Under the pieces are notes generated by a model. It saw only the letters and a list, made by a program, of their open reading frames with translations, had not been told where the DNA came from and did no database searches. The translations under genes and the position numbers were made by a program. A stretch of 64,000 bases of DNA from Paenibacillus dendrobii (GTDB taxonomy: Bacteria; Bacillota; Bacilli; Paenibacillales; Paenibacillaceae): the NCBI RefSeq assembly GCF_009807035.1, contig NZ_WUBI01000001.1:1550001-1614000 (forward strand), in the 5' to 3' direction. Below, one piece after another: positions 17,460-27,389 of this stretch; within the stretch, counting starts at the first letter, position 1, and every line of letters starts with the position of its first letter.

Positions 17460-19784
17460 TCACGCTTCACGAACACAGCTTTCCTTCCTGTACTCCGTTG
17501 CGCTCATGCCATTCGCGCGCTTAAAGGCACGGCTAAACGTATTCAGCGACAAATAACCGGTCAAGGAAGCTATCTCGCTGATCGGCATGCTGCTATGGGC
17601 AAGCAAGCGCTTGGCTTCCTTCATGCGGACGTTCTCCAGATAGTCTGAGAAATTCATGCCGGTTTGCTCTTTGAAAAAAAACGACACATACGCCTCGGAT
17701 GTCTTTGCTTCCCCGGCCAATATGGACAAGCTCAAGTCCGGATCCGGATAGTGACGGTCAATATATTCGATCAATTTGCCTGCCAGGGAATCATTATGAC
17801 TGCGTTTGCGTTCCTCGTACTTCCGGCAAAGCTGCAATAAGGTTTGAAAAAGCATATGTATGGCTTCAGTGGAAGGCAATGCCGGGTCGGATGCCTTCAG
17901 TACCACTTCCAGCTCCTCGGCCAGTGGGTCTTCACCGGAGCCTGAAGGCTCGCAGCATTTCATGAGCGTACCGCATAGCTCCTGGGCAAGCAGTCTCTCG
18001 ACAACCGCCGGCAATTCGCGGACTCCTCCATTCTTCTCCCTGATTTGGTCCATCAGACGGACCGTTTCCGGTCTGTTACCGGACCTTACCAGCTGAATCA
18101 GCCTCTGCTCCACATCCGAAGGATAAAAGTAAGCAGGGACCGGGAGTTCGGTTGTATCGTAAAATAAGATCGGCTGCTGATCATTCCAGGCTGCATGAAG
18201 CAGTAGAAATTCAGCCTCGCCGTATGATCGGTATGCCTCCGTCAGTCTGGTTTGGCAGGTACCGACCGCGAGTGAAAGGCCCGCATTGCTTGCTTTCTTC
18301 AGCTCTGCATATAATTGGTACAGTAACAGCCTCACCTTCTCCATAAAATGTTCCGCTTCTGGCCCTGCACCGTGAAGCAGTAAAGCCAGCTTGTTTTCTC
18401 CCAGATCATGCACCTGCGGAGATATCTCTTCCAACATGCTGATCCTTCCGATGACATCCCGAATATTCAGTTTCACAATATCCAGCTCTAAGAGCATTTC
18501 TTCATTGTAAGGCGCATGATAACCGCGCAGCTGGATAACCGCGATTGCCAAATTTTCGCCGTACAACTCCACACGGGAGTGCTCCATAGCGGCATCAACT
18601 TCCTCCTTGGAGGTAAAGCCTCCCTGAAGCAAGCGGTCATAAAAAACATTCCTCAGAAGCGGAATCTGCGCCTCCAGACGACTGTTCAGTGCATCATGAC
18701 TCTCTACGAGCGCGGAAACGGAACTGCGGATATCGTCCATGAGGTTGCCAAGAGGCCGTTTCTGCTGATCCCCCGCTCTGAGCGGCAGAAGCTGCAGCAT
18801 CTTAAACACCGGCCGACTGCTCCGGTATGCGAGAAAACCCGCTACGAACAATCCTGCGATTAAGGCTAAAATAAAGACGGTGAGCGTAAGCTCCTTGATA
18901 TAATTGGCTTTCTCAAGCACGACGGCTTCCGGTTGGGCAGATACATAAATCCAGCCGTTATAGCTTGAAGTCGTTTGCGTGATCAGCATTCTTTGTCCAT
19001 TCCATTGAAATTGCGAAAACCCCTCACCAATAGGAAGCGCTTTCAAATCAGTGGAATTCGGTTCCATTCCAATTTGACTGATGAGATTCCCGTTCTGATC
19101 GGCAACATAGGCAAAACCTCCACGCTCCGAATCAATGTGCCGCAGCATCTCTTGGATTTGTTGATTATTGATGAGTACGGTGATCACGCCACCGCTGTCT
19201 TTTGTACCGAAAGACTGCATATAACTGACGACCGAGTACGGCTTACCTTCGTATTGAACCGGCATCCCGGGCTTATAAGTTTTGTAGTAATACTGATTAA
19301 ACAGCTGGGCGTACCATTCTTCATACGACAGATCATCATACCTCAGCTGCAAACTATAGAATTGCCTGGCGTTGTACACCTTGCGCGGAGAAATAAACAT
19401 GCCGCTGGTCTTATAGGCAATATAATAATCGACGATAAAATGGTTCGACATCCGGTAGTCAAACAAGCTTTTCTCCAGATCCCACAGCCGGTAAGGATTG
19501 GTCTGCTGAAAAGGATCCTTGACGAATTGAAAAGACTGGATTTTGGATTCGCTGGACATCTGCTCAGCAATAGTCTCCACTTCGGCAAATCTCCGGTCCA
19601 GCGCTTCCCGGATTTGACCTAGCGCCGCCTCGCTGCTTTTCATTGTTTCCGTTTCCACGAGAGCCGAGGTTTTATGATATGCAAACCATCCTACAAGCAG
19701 GGAGCCCAGTAATATGAGCGCATAAGGCACAAAAAAACGAAAAATCAGTCTACCAACGGAAGCCTTCCTCAAAACAAATCCCAC
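17460..19784 (-). CDS. membrane-bound AraC family regulator with extracellular sensor
   Basis: A 774-residue regulator. It has a first membrane helix (about 15-36), an extracellular Cache-like sensor (about 40-295), a second helix (about 300-322), a long cytoplasmic region and a C-terminal AraC DNA-binding domain (about 670-770) with LAGEAKTSEAYVSFFFKE and ISEIASLTGYLSLNTFSRAFK. Such proteins sit beside Lpl-type importers in Paenibacillus and relatives and activate them when sugar is bound outside. Orientation is the same as the importer operon, upstream of it. Confidence 0.9.
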   Translation of the reverse strand: MGFVLRKASVGRLIFRFFVPYALILLGSLLVGWFAYHKTSALVETETMKSSEAALGQIREALDRRFAEVETIAEQMSSESKIQSFQFVKDPFQQTNPYRLWDLEKSLFDYRMSNHFIVDYYIAYKTSGMFISPRKVYNARQFYSLQLRYDDLSYEEWYAQLFNQYYYKTYKPGMPVQYEGKPYSVVSYMQSFGTKDSGGVITVLINNQQIQEMLRHIDSERGGFAYVADQNGNLISQIGMEPNSTDLKALPIGEGFSQFQWNGQRMLITQTTSSYNGWIYVSAQPEAVVLEKANYIKELTLTVFILALIAGLFVAGFLAYRSSRPVFKMLQLLPLRAGDQQKRPLGNLMDDIRSSVSALVESHDALNSRLEAQIPLLRNVFYDRLLQGGFTSKEEVDAAMEHSRVELYGENLAIAVIQLRGYHAPYNEEMLLELDIVKLNIRDVIGRISMLEEISPQVHDLGENKLALLLHGAGPEAEHFMEKVRLLLYQLYAELKKASNAGLSLAVGTCQTRLTEAYRSYGEAEFLLLHAAWNDQQPILFYDTTELPVPAYFYPSDVEQRLIQLVRSGNRPETVRLMDQIREKNGGVRELPAVVERLLAQELCGTLMKCCEPSGSGEDPLAEELEVVLKASDPALPSTEAIHMLFQTLLQLCRKYEERKRSHNDSLAGKLIEYIDRHYPDPDLSLSILAGEAKTSEAYVSFFFKEQTGMNFSDYLENVRMKEAKRLLAHSSMPISEIASLTGYLSLNTFSRAFKRANGMSATEYRKESCVREA

Positions 19785-19890
19785 CCTTTGGCAATGTATG
19801 CTGTATTAATCCCAATATAGCAGAGATGCGCAGCAGCGTCTTTACATCTGCGGTCACATCCGGTAAAAAAAAGAAGCCATCCGGATAAAG

Positions 19891-20520
19891 TTACCGGCAC
19901 GGCTTCTCGAGATATTCCCTTGTGAACTGTGCCATCTGGCCATCTGCCCAACATCTCGTGACTTGCGTCATTTCCCTTTCTTCAAAGACCAGTTTGTAGA
20001 CATCCGGCATGGATGTAGATCTCCAAAACTCAAAACCGTATGCCGGGTCAAAATAGTTCATGATCAGCGTCATGATATCTCCATGGGTGCCCACAACCAT
20101 TTTTTTACCTTGATGAGCATCCAATAGTGTCAGGAAGGATTGCACGCCTCTGCGCTGGGCTTCAAAGCTTGATTCCCCGCCTGGATGAGCGAAGTCGAAA
20201 TCATCGTAAAGCTGCTTTTTTAAAGTATGGAAGCCTTCCCCGGACAGTTGAACTTCCTCGTCCGCCAACTTTCTTTCCCTCAAATCCTCCACGAGAATGA
20301 TGCGTTTCCCGGCTCCCGCGGCGACGGCCTCCACGGTTTGAATAGCTCTTTGGTAGGGACTCGATACGAAGACATCGATCTCCTCGGATTGGAGAATCTC
20401 CAACACTTTAAGTGCATCCTGAGCCCCCTTGCCGGATATGCCTCTTTCCCGTTCCAATCCGGGGATATATTGTGATTCCGCATGCCTCACCATAAACACA
20501 ACGGTTAGCAGATTGTTCAC
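19891..20520 (-). CDS. histidine phosphatase family protein
   Basis: A 209-residue phosphoglycerate-mutase-like phosphatase. The catalytic RHxE signature is VRHAES (R12, H13 as phosphate acceptor), with a supporting SSPYQRAIQT arginine and a second catalytic His in VVGTHGDIMT. The substrate is unknown. The start is uncertain: the GTG at 20520 abuts the GGAG site and a later codon may be used. It may be cotranscribed with the RidA gene 77 bases upstream. Confidence 0.87.
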   Translation of the reverse strand: MNNLLTVVFMVRHAESQYIPGLERERGISGKGAQDALKVLEILQSEEIDVFVSSPYQRAIQTVEAVAAGAGKRIILVEDLRERKLADEEVQLSGEGFHTLKKQLYDDFDFAHPGGESSFEAQRRGVQSFLTLLDAHQGKKMVVGTHGDIMTLIMNYFDPAYGFEFWRSTSMPDVYKLVFEEREMTQVTRCWADGQMAQFTREYLEKPCR

Positions 20521-20596
20521 CTCCGTAGCTACGCATTTTTTGACAGCCTCTGATCAAAGAACCCGTATCGGAAGAGCCAGTTGTTTCGTAATTCAA

Positions 20597-21052
20597 TCAC
20601 TCCACTTCAAAGATCGAATCAATAATAATCGGCAAGTTATCCCTCACCGAGACGGCTCCAAAAACGGAACGGGCATGGCTTCCACGCTCTCCGAATACCT
20701 CCATCATCAAGTCGGAGCAGCCGTTCAGCACCTTATGGTGCTCTTCGAAAAACGGCATGGCGTTTACGAACCCCTGTATTTTCACCACCCGTTTTACCTT
20801 ATCCAGCGTACCCAGAGCTGATTTCACTACAGCCAAAATCTCTAGACCGGTGCTGCGGGCAAACTGATAGCCTTCCGCGGTGGAATAATCGCTTCCTAGC
20901 TTCCCATGCGGTTGGCCTGACGGACCTTTACCGGAAACGAACATCAGTCCGTTCACAGTGACACAATTCACGTATTTGGCTGCCGGTGAGCTTACCTCCG
21001 GAATAACAATACCAAGTGATTCCAGCTTGGATTCAATGCTATCTGATGCCAT
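20597..21052 (-). CDS. RidA family (YjgF/YER057c/UK114) protein
   Basis: A 151-residue member of the RidA superfamily. Typical segments are LMFVSGKGPSG near residue 36-46, LDKVKRVVKIQGFVNA and the late GSHARSVFGAVSV with the conserved Arg that binds the carboxylate of imine intermediates. RidA deaminates reactive enamine/imine products of PLP enzymes; this one belongs to the longer group with NCVTVNGLMF, whose role is less certain. Confidence 0.88.
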   Translation of the reverse strand: MASDSIESKLESLGIVIPEVSSPAAKYVNCVTVNGLMFVSGKGPSGQPHGKLGSDYSTAEGYQFARSTGLEILAVVKSALGTLDKVKRVVKIQGFVNAMPFFEEHHKVLNGCSDLMMEVFGERGSHARSVFGAVSVRDNLPIIIDSIFEVE

Positions 21053-21377
21053 TATTCCACCCCTTATCGCTTGTGAGTAGCCCTAACCTTGTTTTCCACC
21101 CGTCCACATACTCCAATTCACAGGCACTATTTCGCAGCTCTCATCTTAATTGAATATCAAATAGATCTGGATATGATGTTCACTGAGCCAATAATCTGCT
21201 ATATTCGATCCAATACCCTGATAATCCTTTCATGTGCGGTACTCTTTCTCAGCTTCACTGACTTGATGAGCCAAAAACGTTAAAAATCTTTGGTTCTTCC
21301 ATTGAACACCCTTCGGTTAGATGATTATAATATGGTTACAATCCGACAGAAAAATGGTAATAGAGAGGGGATTTTCG

Positions 21378-22835
21378 GTGCTACGTGATCATGTCCAGAG
21401 TTATGATCCTATTTTTCAGCAGGCTGCTCTTGGAATGGCTCTCATCTCGCTCAGCGGGACCTTTATCAAAGTGAATTCCGCATTATACGATCTTTTGGGA
21501 CACCCTCCACACGAACTCGTTTTCCCAGCACAGCTGGATATTACATATCAACATATGCTATCTGACCTGACAAAATACGGCGAATCGCTCCAGTCGGATT
21601 TGCTTACAAGCGGAACGATCGAACAAGAAATTCAACATAGCACAGGCCGCTGTCTAAAGATCACTATACATCTGGCCATTATTCAGGACGACGATCAAAA
21701 GCCGTCGCATTATTGGGCGCAATTCGAGGATCATACGCTTCTTTCAGACCTGGAATCCAAACTGCATTCCAACGAATTCGTATTGCACGATATTCAGAAC
21801 TCTTACCATCAACTCCTGGAGAAAATGCAGCTTGCCGTTTTGATAACAAAAAAAGGCGTTATTCAATATGTAAATCCGGCAGCGCTCCGACTGGTGCACG
21901 CCAAAGATAAAAGTGAATTGCTCGGTACCACAACCGATACTGTAGTCGATGCCTCATACCATACCACTCTGTCGGAACGCAGAAAGAATTTTTATACACA
22001 TCAGACCCTCAGTGGGGTATCCTACCTGATCAATTGCTTGGACGGCCAGCAAAAATTAGTGGATGGTTTTACTCTTATCATCCGTTATGAAGGGGAACCC
22101 GGTGCTGTGGGGGTATTCAAGGATATTACGGAACAGCGGCAAAAAGAGGAATACATGATGCAATCCGAAAAGCTGACCATGGCCGGGCAGCTGGCTGCCG
22201 GTATCGCCCACGAAATCCGTAATCCTCTCACATCCATTAACGGATTTATGAAGCTGATGAGATCGTCCAAACGGAGCACTGAAGCCTACTTCGATATTAT
22301 CGAATCCGAACTGAAACGGATTGAGCTGATCGTGAATGAACTGCTCGTCTTGTCCAAACCGCAAGGCAAACATATCAGCAAGCCTTTAAATATCCTTCCC
22401 ATTTTGGACCAGGTGATTACGTTAATGAAAGTACAGGCTGCATTAAAAAATATCGAGATTCGAAATGACAGTCCAGATTCTTCTCAATGGATTCTCGGGG
22501 AAATCAATCAGCTGAAGCAAGTATTTATCAACCTGCTCAAAAATGGCATGGATGCGATGGAATCTAGCGGAACGATATGGGTGACAGTCGTTTCTACCGA
22601 CTACGAGGTACAGATCAGCGTTCAGGATGAGGGCATAGGGATGACTTCGGAACAAATTCAGAGGCTGGGCGAACCGTTTTTTACCACAAAGGATAGCGGA
22701 ACCGGGCTTGGCATCATGATCACGCAAAATATTATTCATAATCACGGCGGTTCCATCCAGATTGAAAGCATTCCGGAACAAGGAACGACCTTTACTGTGA
22801 AGCTGCCCCGGATAAGCAAACCCGAGGACGCATGA
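21378..22835 (+). CDS. PAS domain sensor histidine kinase (sporulation-kinase-like)
   Basis: A cytoplasmic kinase of 485 residues with two PAS domains (about 10-115 and 140-250), a HisKA dimerisation helix with the phospho-acceptor in AHEIRNPLTSI, and an HATPase domain with N box INLLKNGMDAM, G1 DEGIGM and G2 GTGLGI. The order and lack of membrane helices match orphan Kin-type sporulation kinases such as KinA and KinE. GTG at 21378 is chosen because AGGGG lies seven bases before it. No response regulator gene is adjacent, so its partner is elsewhere. Confidence 0.9.
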   Translation: MLRDHVQSYDPIFQQAALGMALISLSGTFIKVNSALYDLLGHPPHELVFPAQLDITYQHMLSDLTKYGESLQSDLLTSGTIEQEIQHSTGRCLKITIHLAIIQDDDQKPSHYWAQFEDHTLLSDLESKLHSNEFVLHDIQNSYHQLLEKMQLAVLITKKGVIQYVNPAALRLVHAKDKSELLGTTTDTVVDASYHTTLSERRKNFYTHQTLSGVSYLINCLDGQQKLVDGFTLIIRYEGEPGAVGVFKDITEQRQKEEYMMQSEKLTMAGQLAAGIAHEIRNPLTSINGFMKLMRSSKRSTEAYFDIIESELKRIELIVNELLVLSKPQGKHISKPLNILPILDQVITLMKVQAALKNIEIRNDSPDSSQWILGEINQLKQVFINLLKNGMDAMESSGTIWVTVVSTDYEVQISVQDEGIGMTSEQIQRLGEPFFTTKDSGTGLGIMITQNIIHNHGGSIQIESIPEQGTTFTVKLPRISKPEDA

Positions 22836-22979
22836 ACATAATCCTACGATTCGCAGCCTCAGTAGGCGCACACCTCCTGCCTTACCCACAAACATCACAC
22901 CATTTGCTTTTTTAGATTTCTAAGTTATATAAAACTGCCAATCTCTCTTCAAATGTAATCCATTGTTTACATGGATATT

Positions 22980-23015
22980 CCGAGAAAACCCCTGGAAATC
23001 CAGAGGCTTTCTCGG
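22980..23015. terminator. long imperfect hairpin between convergent genes
   Basis: Arms CCGAGAAA / TTTCTCGG enclose a second stem CCCCTGG / CCAGAGG. It lies between the stops of the histidine kinase and the large GH8 protein and may end one or both transcripts, although a T run is missing. Confidence 0.5.
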
Positions 23016-23068
23016 ATGATGCCCTTATCTATTGAGACAAAGCTACGATGCTCCTTTCATTCATGTCT

Positions 23069-26000
23069 TCAAAGCGTTGGGGACCACCAGTTGCCTGATA
23101 CCACAATCATGCTTAATAGCCGGAGCGTATTGCCGAAGTATACATCTTCCTCAGTGGACACAGCCGCATTGTAATCCCATAAAGCGTTCAGCCAATTTTG
23201 ATGGGAAGAATCCAGCATGGCACCTACCATCATGGGAGCTGTGAAGGAAAGATCGGGATAATCTTCTAGAGGTGCTGAGCCGTCTAGTTTGTAGCCCGCA
23301 AGAATGTTCGAAGGATCATTGTTCGTCGTCTTGCGAATCCACTTCGTCAGTGTATTCACTTGCTCCTTCGCCCGTACATCTCCGGTGATCAGAGCGTCCG
23401 TTCCTATACGCCAAGGAATACGGGAAGAATTGTAGCTGTAATCGCCATCCGTTTCCCCTTCCAAAAACTCCGGTTCGGCCGGAGCATAGCCACTGCCCTT
23501 TTTCACCACAAAATCGGGAAGCAGGCCTGCGTTCGGACTGTACTTGGTGAACAGTTCCCGGCTAACGGCATAGGTCTTGTCAACGACAAGCCCCCAGTTG
23601 CGATCTCCGGATACCTTTTCGAAATCCTTCAAGTGCTGCAGCATAAAATCAGACGGACGCGTTGCATGGCCATATTTGGCATCGCTGTCCGCCGCCCAAT
23701 CCGCGAGTTTTAACGTCCACTCGGTGTGATTCACGTCATTTTTCATGATAGCCTGGATGACCTTTTTGGCTTCTGCCATATAATTGATTTTGCCGCTGCT
23801 TCCCCACTGACTGTCCGCAAGAAGAAGTGCGTAGGCAATATCCATATCCCCGTCAGTCGCTGAATCCACGCCATCAACATCCACAATGGCTTGACCTGTA
23901 TCGCCCTGCTTCCAGGCCATTAGATCCGGGTTTATACTGCTGGGATGGGCTCTGAAATAGCGGTACAGCCCATCGAAATAAGCTTTAGCCTGCGAATCAT
24001 GACCAGCCATTAATGCAGTAATCAGCATGCCATATCCATGTGCCTCGGATACCGTGATTGCATTGTAATCTACGTTAAGTGCTTCATCATGTTCCTTTTC
24101 GAACCAATCACCGTCCGCATACCACACATAATATTGGGATGCTTCAGATGCTTTAACATACGGGTTTGGTTTCACATATTTCTTCTTCCATTCGTCGTAG
24201 AGACGGCTTACCGTCGCATCGATTTGCATCTCACTCTGGTGATTCGGCTTAATCGAACCTGCCGCATATGCCGTGTGCTGCGGGAATGGTTTGAGAGCTG
24301 CGGTACCCAGGAAAGATGGTTTGGTCTTCACGGATATTTCAACCGAAGGGAGGGATTCCGCCCCATTCTTGTTGAAGGCTTTGATGGTATACTGATATTC
24401 CGTTTCCGGCTGCAGACCATTATCCTGGAAAGAGATTCCTTCCGTCGTTCCTGCAAGGATACCATCGCGGTACACATGATAACCTGACGGCGGTAAACCG
24501 CTCGAAGCATCCCAGGACAGGTTAACCCGGAACGGGGTCATCCCCTCGCCTGCTGGCTGCGAAGGCGCAACAGGCGGCTCATTGCCTAATGCAGTAGCGC
24601 TGTTGCTAACCTCTACCTTATCAGAGTTATCCCTGGCACCAACTGCCCGGATCACCAAATGATATTGAATTGCGGGATTCAAATGATCTATGGTGACACT
24701 ATACTGCTCTTGGTTTGGCAGGGCCGGAATGTATTGGCTCCAGTACTTGCCGATCTTATCGTCTTTTTCATAGACACGGAATCCTCTTACCGGTTCTTGT
24801 CCGGCTGATGGAGACTTCCATGTCAGAACGGCCTTGCCATCCGTCATATCTACCTTGGCTTGTTCAACCGGCTCCGGCTTGACGTCTGTACGTTTAATGC
24901 CGTAATGATCGTATACGCCCAGCCCGTCTTTGGTGTAACCGGGTTTTCCTTCATCCTCGACGGCTGCCGTCATCGCATCGAATTCAAGGACCTGATCCGA
25001 GACGGAAACATCCGTGAACATTTTTTTCTCCGGCTGCTCGTCAATTGCGGCGAAATAATCATTATAAGGAACAGGCTTGCCATCCGCACCGATGATTTCT
25101 TCCGGTTCACCGTCAGCGCCAACCTTAAACTGATTGTTCTTATAATAGAACTTGTTACCGAGCGCATTGGACATGAGATAAACCGTTCCCTTCGGATTCA
25201 TCACATGGCCCTCAGCGTCTTTTTGCAGATCCTGCGGGGCAATGACCTTGTCTCCAACCATCTGGAACGATCTCATGTACATATGGTCATGCGCTTCAAA
25301 CACCATGTCAATCCCAAGCTCGTCGAAGAGAGGTATCAAATTCTTCTTATAAAACTGGACGCGCTCGTCTTCCCATTGGGCCGAATTGTCCCCGGCTGCG
25401 TACGGCGATTTGTGGAAGGTGACGAACTTCCATTTGGCATCGCTTTTGGCTACCGTATGGCGCATCCAATCGACCTGATTCCAGAACTGTTCATGTTTGT
25501 CATCATCCCAGTCCACCGAGCCGTCTTCCTTCAGTTTGCCGTCAAACTCCGAGTTGATGATCATATATAAGGCATTCCCGTATTCGAAAGAATACACGGA
25601 GCCGTCATGGGTAGCCTTCACCACATTGCGAGGCAGGTTGAAGTGGTTAAAAAAGTTATTGTTCGGCGTGGTTTCATCCCCATCCCAATCGTTTACCTCA
25701 TGTCCGCCAAGCACCGGTACAAAAGGCACCTGCAGCAGCTGATCCTGGGCTACGCCCAGCAGCCATTGCCACTGCTCCTCCAGGTCGCCGTTATCTACGA
25801 GGTCTCCTGCATTGATAAGAAATTTGGGATTGCCGATATGATTGATTGCTTTCTTGAAGGTATCGGCCCAAGGTTCAAATTCCGCTTTATTGGAGGCCTG
25901 GGAATCCGATCCTACGATAAAATGAAATGGCTGCGACTTCACTGTATCGGTAGTAAAGGAGCCGATTTCGCTCCATTCCGTCCCGTTCCCAACGCGGAAT

Positions 26001-27298
26001 TGATATGTCGTTCCCGGTGCCAAATGATCCGCTGTCACCTTGTGACTGTAAAATTTCGCTTTGCTGCCGGACGCTCTGTCTTCCTGGGTCATATACGTCG
26101 CAATTTCTTCAGCAGAGCCGCTGTATTCTTTTACGGCAGCATTCGAAAAATCATTCCCCTGCACCTTGGAAGCTTCAGCCAGCTGAATGCGTGTTGGCGT
26201 CATGATGTCCGTATACCATGCAAAAGAAAGACTGGTTTTGGCATCCCCGTTAAACGTCATATTGATCAGCTTCGGCATCGTAGGAGAATCCTGCACCGTA
26301 AAGCTCCATGATATGTTTCGGGCTAGCGGAACACCATCCTCTCCCTTGATGGCGGGCTTCCCGATGGATACTTTATACTTCGAGCCGTACGGGAAGGGTT
26401 CATGCCGGATTTCCAGCGTCTGGCCATCCACGATTTGAAATTGAAGTCCCGTGGCTGCTTTACCTTGATCATCCGTAACTTGAATGGATTGCTCGTCTGC
26501 TACGCTTATCTTTTTGCTAAATTTGATTTGCAGTGTTTCTGCGGCAGGTACCTTCTCTGCCAAATGAAGCGGGGAATGCATTAATTCCACAGTAGGTGTC
26601 ACCGGTTGTTGTCCAGCTATGGGTTCGCCGGTCACTTGAATATTTCGGATTCGGCTGGAACCGCCTCCGCCGATGCCCGATGGATTCTCATCCGTATTCG
26701 TGGCCTTGTTGGTAGTTACCAGCCAGCGAATGTAAAGTATTTCTTTGTCGTCGGCATGGGGCAAGGAGAGATTTTTCAGTTTACAGGATTGTTTGGGACA
26801 GTCAAAATCCGAGACGGCATTCATCTTGACCATTCCATTTGGAACATCCGTCCACTGGACCGCATCCGTACTGGTCTGAATCTTGAATTCATTAGGCCCG
26901 GAACCCGAAGAGTTGTGCTCTGAGGAAAGCTTGATATGGCTATAACCTGACGTGGATACGGATGCGAGCCAATATTTCGGCCCCTCCTCAGGGTTCCATC
27001 CCTGATAGCTGATAGCCTTATCCTTTGCATCATAGCTCTCGAAAGTCCCGCCTACGTTCTGCAGAACGGACGAGGGTTGATATTGTCCTCCGGTTGCCAA
27101 GTGAACGCCCTGCTCACCCTTATCCTTAAAGGACCATTCAGCGAGAATAGAAGCCTTATTGTTGACCGGTCCACTCTCGAATTTCCCTGTATTGCTGGCG
27201 TAAGTATGACTCTGGAATGGCCAAACGAGAAGTGCAAAAGCGAGCATGCATAATACGGATCTGCTCCAAGCGGTTCTCCTTATGTTCCTTGTCCTCAT
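23069..27298 (-). CDS. secreted fusion of purple-acid-type metallophosphoesterase and GH8 glycosidase
   Basis: A 1409-residue secreted protein. Order: signal peptide (1-35), discoidin-like beta-sandwich (46-225), SbsA-type Ig-like domain (235-337), purple-acid-phosphatase N-terminal FN3 (341-452), metallophosphoesterase (457-680), two FN3 modules (807-905, 908-992) and GH8 (1002-1409). Phosphoesterase motifs are GSDSQ, GDLVDNG, GGHE (normally GNHE), TFHKSPY and AHDHMYMRS. In GH8 the acid is E1085 (SEAHGYG) and the DGDMD cluster is at 1149-1153; SYNSSRIPW has Asn where cellulase-type GH8 enzymes have their Asp base, which suggests the chitosanase/lichenase subgroup. AAAGGGG precedes the ATG, and a palindromic operator lies 26 bases upstream. 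Confidence 0.88.
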   Translation of the reverse strand: MRTRNIRRTAWSRSVLCMLAFALLVWPFQSHTYASNTGKFESGPVNNKASILAEWSFKDKGEQGVHLATGGQYQPSSVLQNVGGTFESYDAKDKAISYQGWNPEEGPKYWLASVSTSGYSHIKLSSEHNSSGSGPNEFKIQTSTDAVQWTDVPNGMVKMNAVSDFDCPKQSCKLKNLSLPHADDKEILYIRWLVTTNKATNTDENPSGIGGGGSSRIRNIQVTGEPIAGQQPVTPTVELMHSPLHLAEKVPAAETLQIKFSKKISVADEQSIQVTDDQGKAATGLQFQIVDGQTLEIRHEPFPYGSKYKVSIGKPAIKGEDGVPLARNISWSFTVQDSPTMPKLINMTFNGDAKTSLSFAWYTDIMTPTRIQLAEASKVQGNDFSNAAVKEYSGSAEEIATYMTQEDRASGSKAKFYSHKVTADHLAPGTTYQFRVGNGTEWSEIGSFTTDTVKSQPFHFIVGSDSQASNKAEFEPWADTFKKAINHIGNPKFLINAGDLVDNGDLEEQWQWLLGVAQDQLLQVPFVPVLGGHEVNDWDGDETTPNNNFFNHFNLPRNVVKATHDGSVYSFEYGNALYMIINSEFDGKLKEDGSVDWDDDKHEQFWNQVDWMRHTVAKSDAKWKFVTFHKSPYAAGDNSAQWEDERVQFYKKNLIPLFDELGIDMVFEAHDHMYMRSFQMVGDKVIAPQDLQKDAEGHVMNPKGTVYLMSNALGNKFYYKNNQFKVGADGEPEEIIGADGKPVPYNDYFAAIDEQPEKKMFTDVSVSDQVLEFDAMTAAVEDEGKPGYTKDGLGVYDHYGIKRTDVKPEPVEQAKVDMTDGKAVLTWKSPSAGQEPVRGFRVYEKDDKIGKYWSQYIPALPNQEQYSVTIDHLNPAIQYHLVIRAVGARDNSDKVEVSNSATALGNEPPVAPSQPAGEGMTPFRVNLSWDASSGLPPSGYHVYRDGILAGTTEGISFQDNGLQPETEYQYTIKAFNKNGAESLPSVEISVKTKPSFLGTAALKPFPQHTAYAAGSIKPNHQSEMQIDATVSRLYDEWKKKYVKPNPYVKASEASQYYVWYADGDWFEKEHDEALNVDYNAITVSEAHGYGMLITALMAGHDSQAKAYFDGLYRYFRAHPSSINPDLMAWKQGDTGQAIVDVDGVDSATDGDMDIAYALLLADSQWGSSGKINYMAEAKKVIQAIMKNDVNHTEWTLKLADWAADSDAKYGHATRPSDFMLQHLKDFEKVSGDRNWGLVVDKTYAVSRELFTKYSPNAGLLPDFVVKKGSGYAPAEPEFLEGETDGDYSYNSSRIPWRIGTDALITGDVRAKEQVNTLTKWIRKTTNNDPSNILAGYKLDGSAPLEDYPDLSFTAPMMVGAMLDSSHQNWLNALWDYNAAVSTEEDVYFGNTLRLLSMIVVSGNWWSPTL

Positions 27299-27323
27299 TT
27301 TTCTTACCCCTTTCTCCTCTTAT

Positions 27324-27341
27324 AATTAAAGCGCTTTAATT
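27324..27341 (-). promoter_or_regulatory. perfect 18-bp palindrome, LacI/CcpA-type operator
   Basis: AATTAAAGCGCTTTAATT is a perfect inverted repeat centred on CG, the pattern of LacI-family operators and catabolite-responsive elements. It lies 26 bases upstream of the start of the large GH8 fusion gene, where bound protein would block transcription. Flanks differ from the strict cre (TG...CA), so a dedicated LacI-type repressor is as likely as CcpA. Confidence 0.65.
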
Positions 27342-27389
27342 TTTAGAATAAAAAAACATACCTTCCCGATAAGCAGCACTCCCTTCCGA

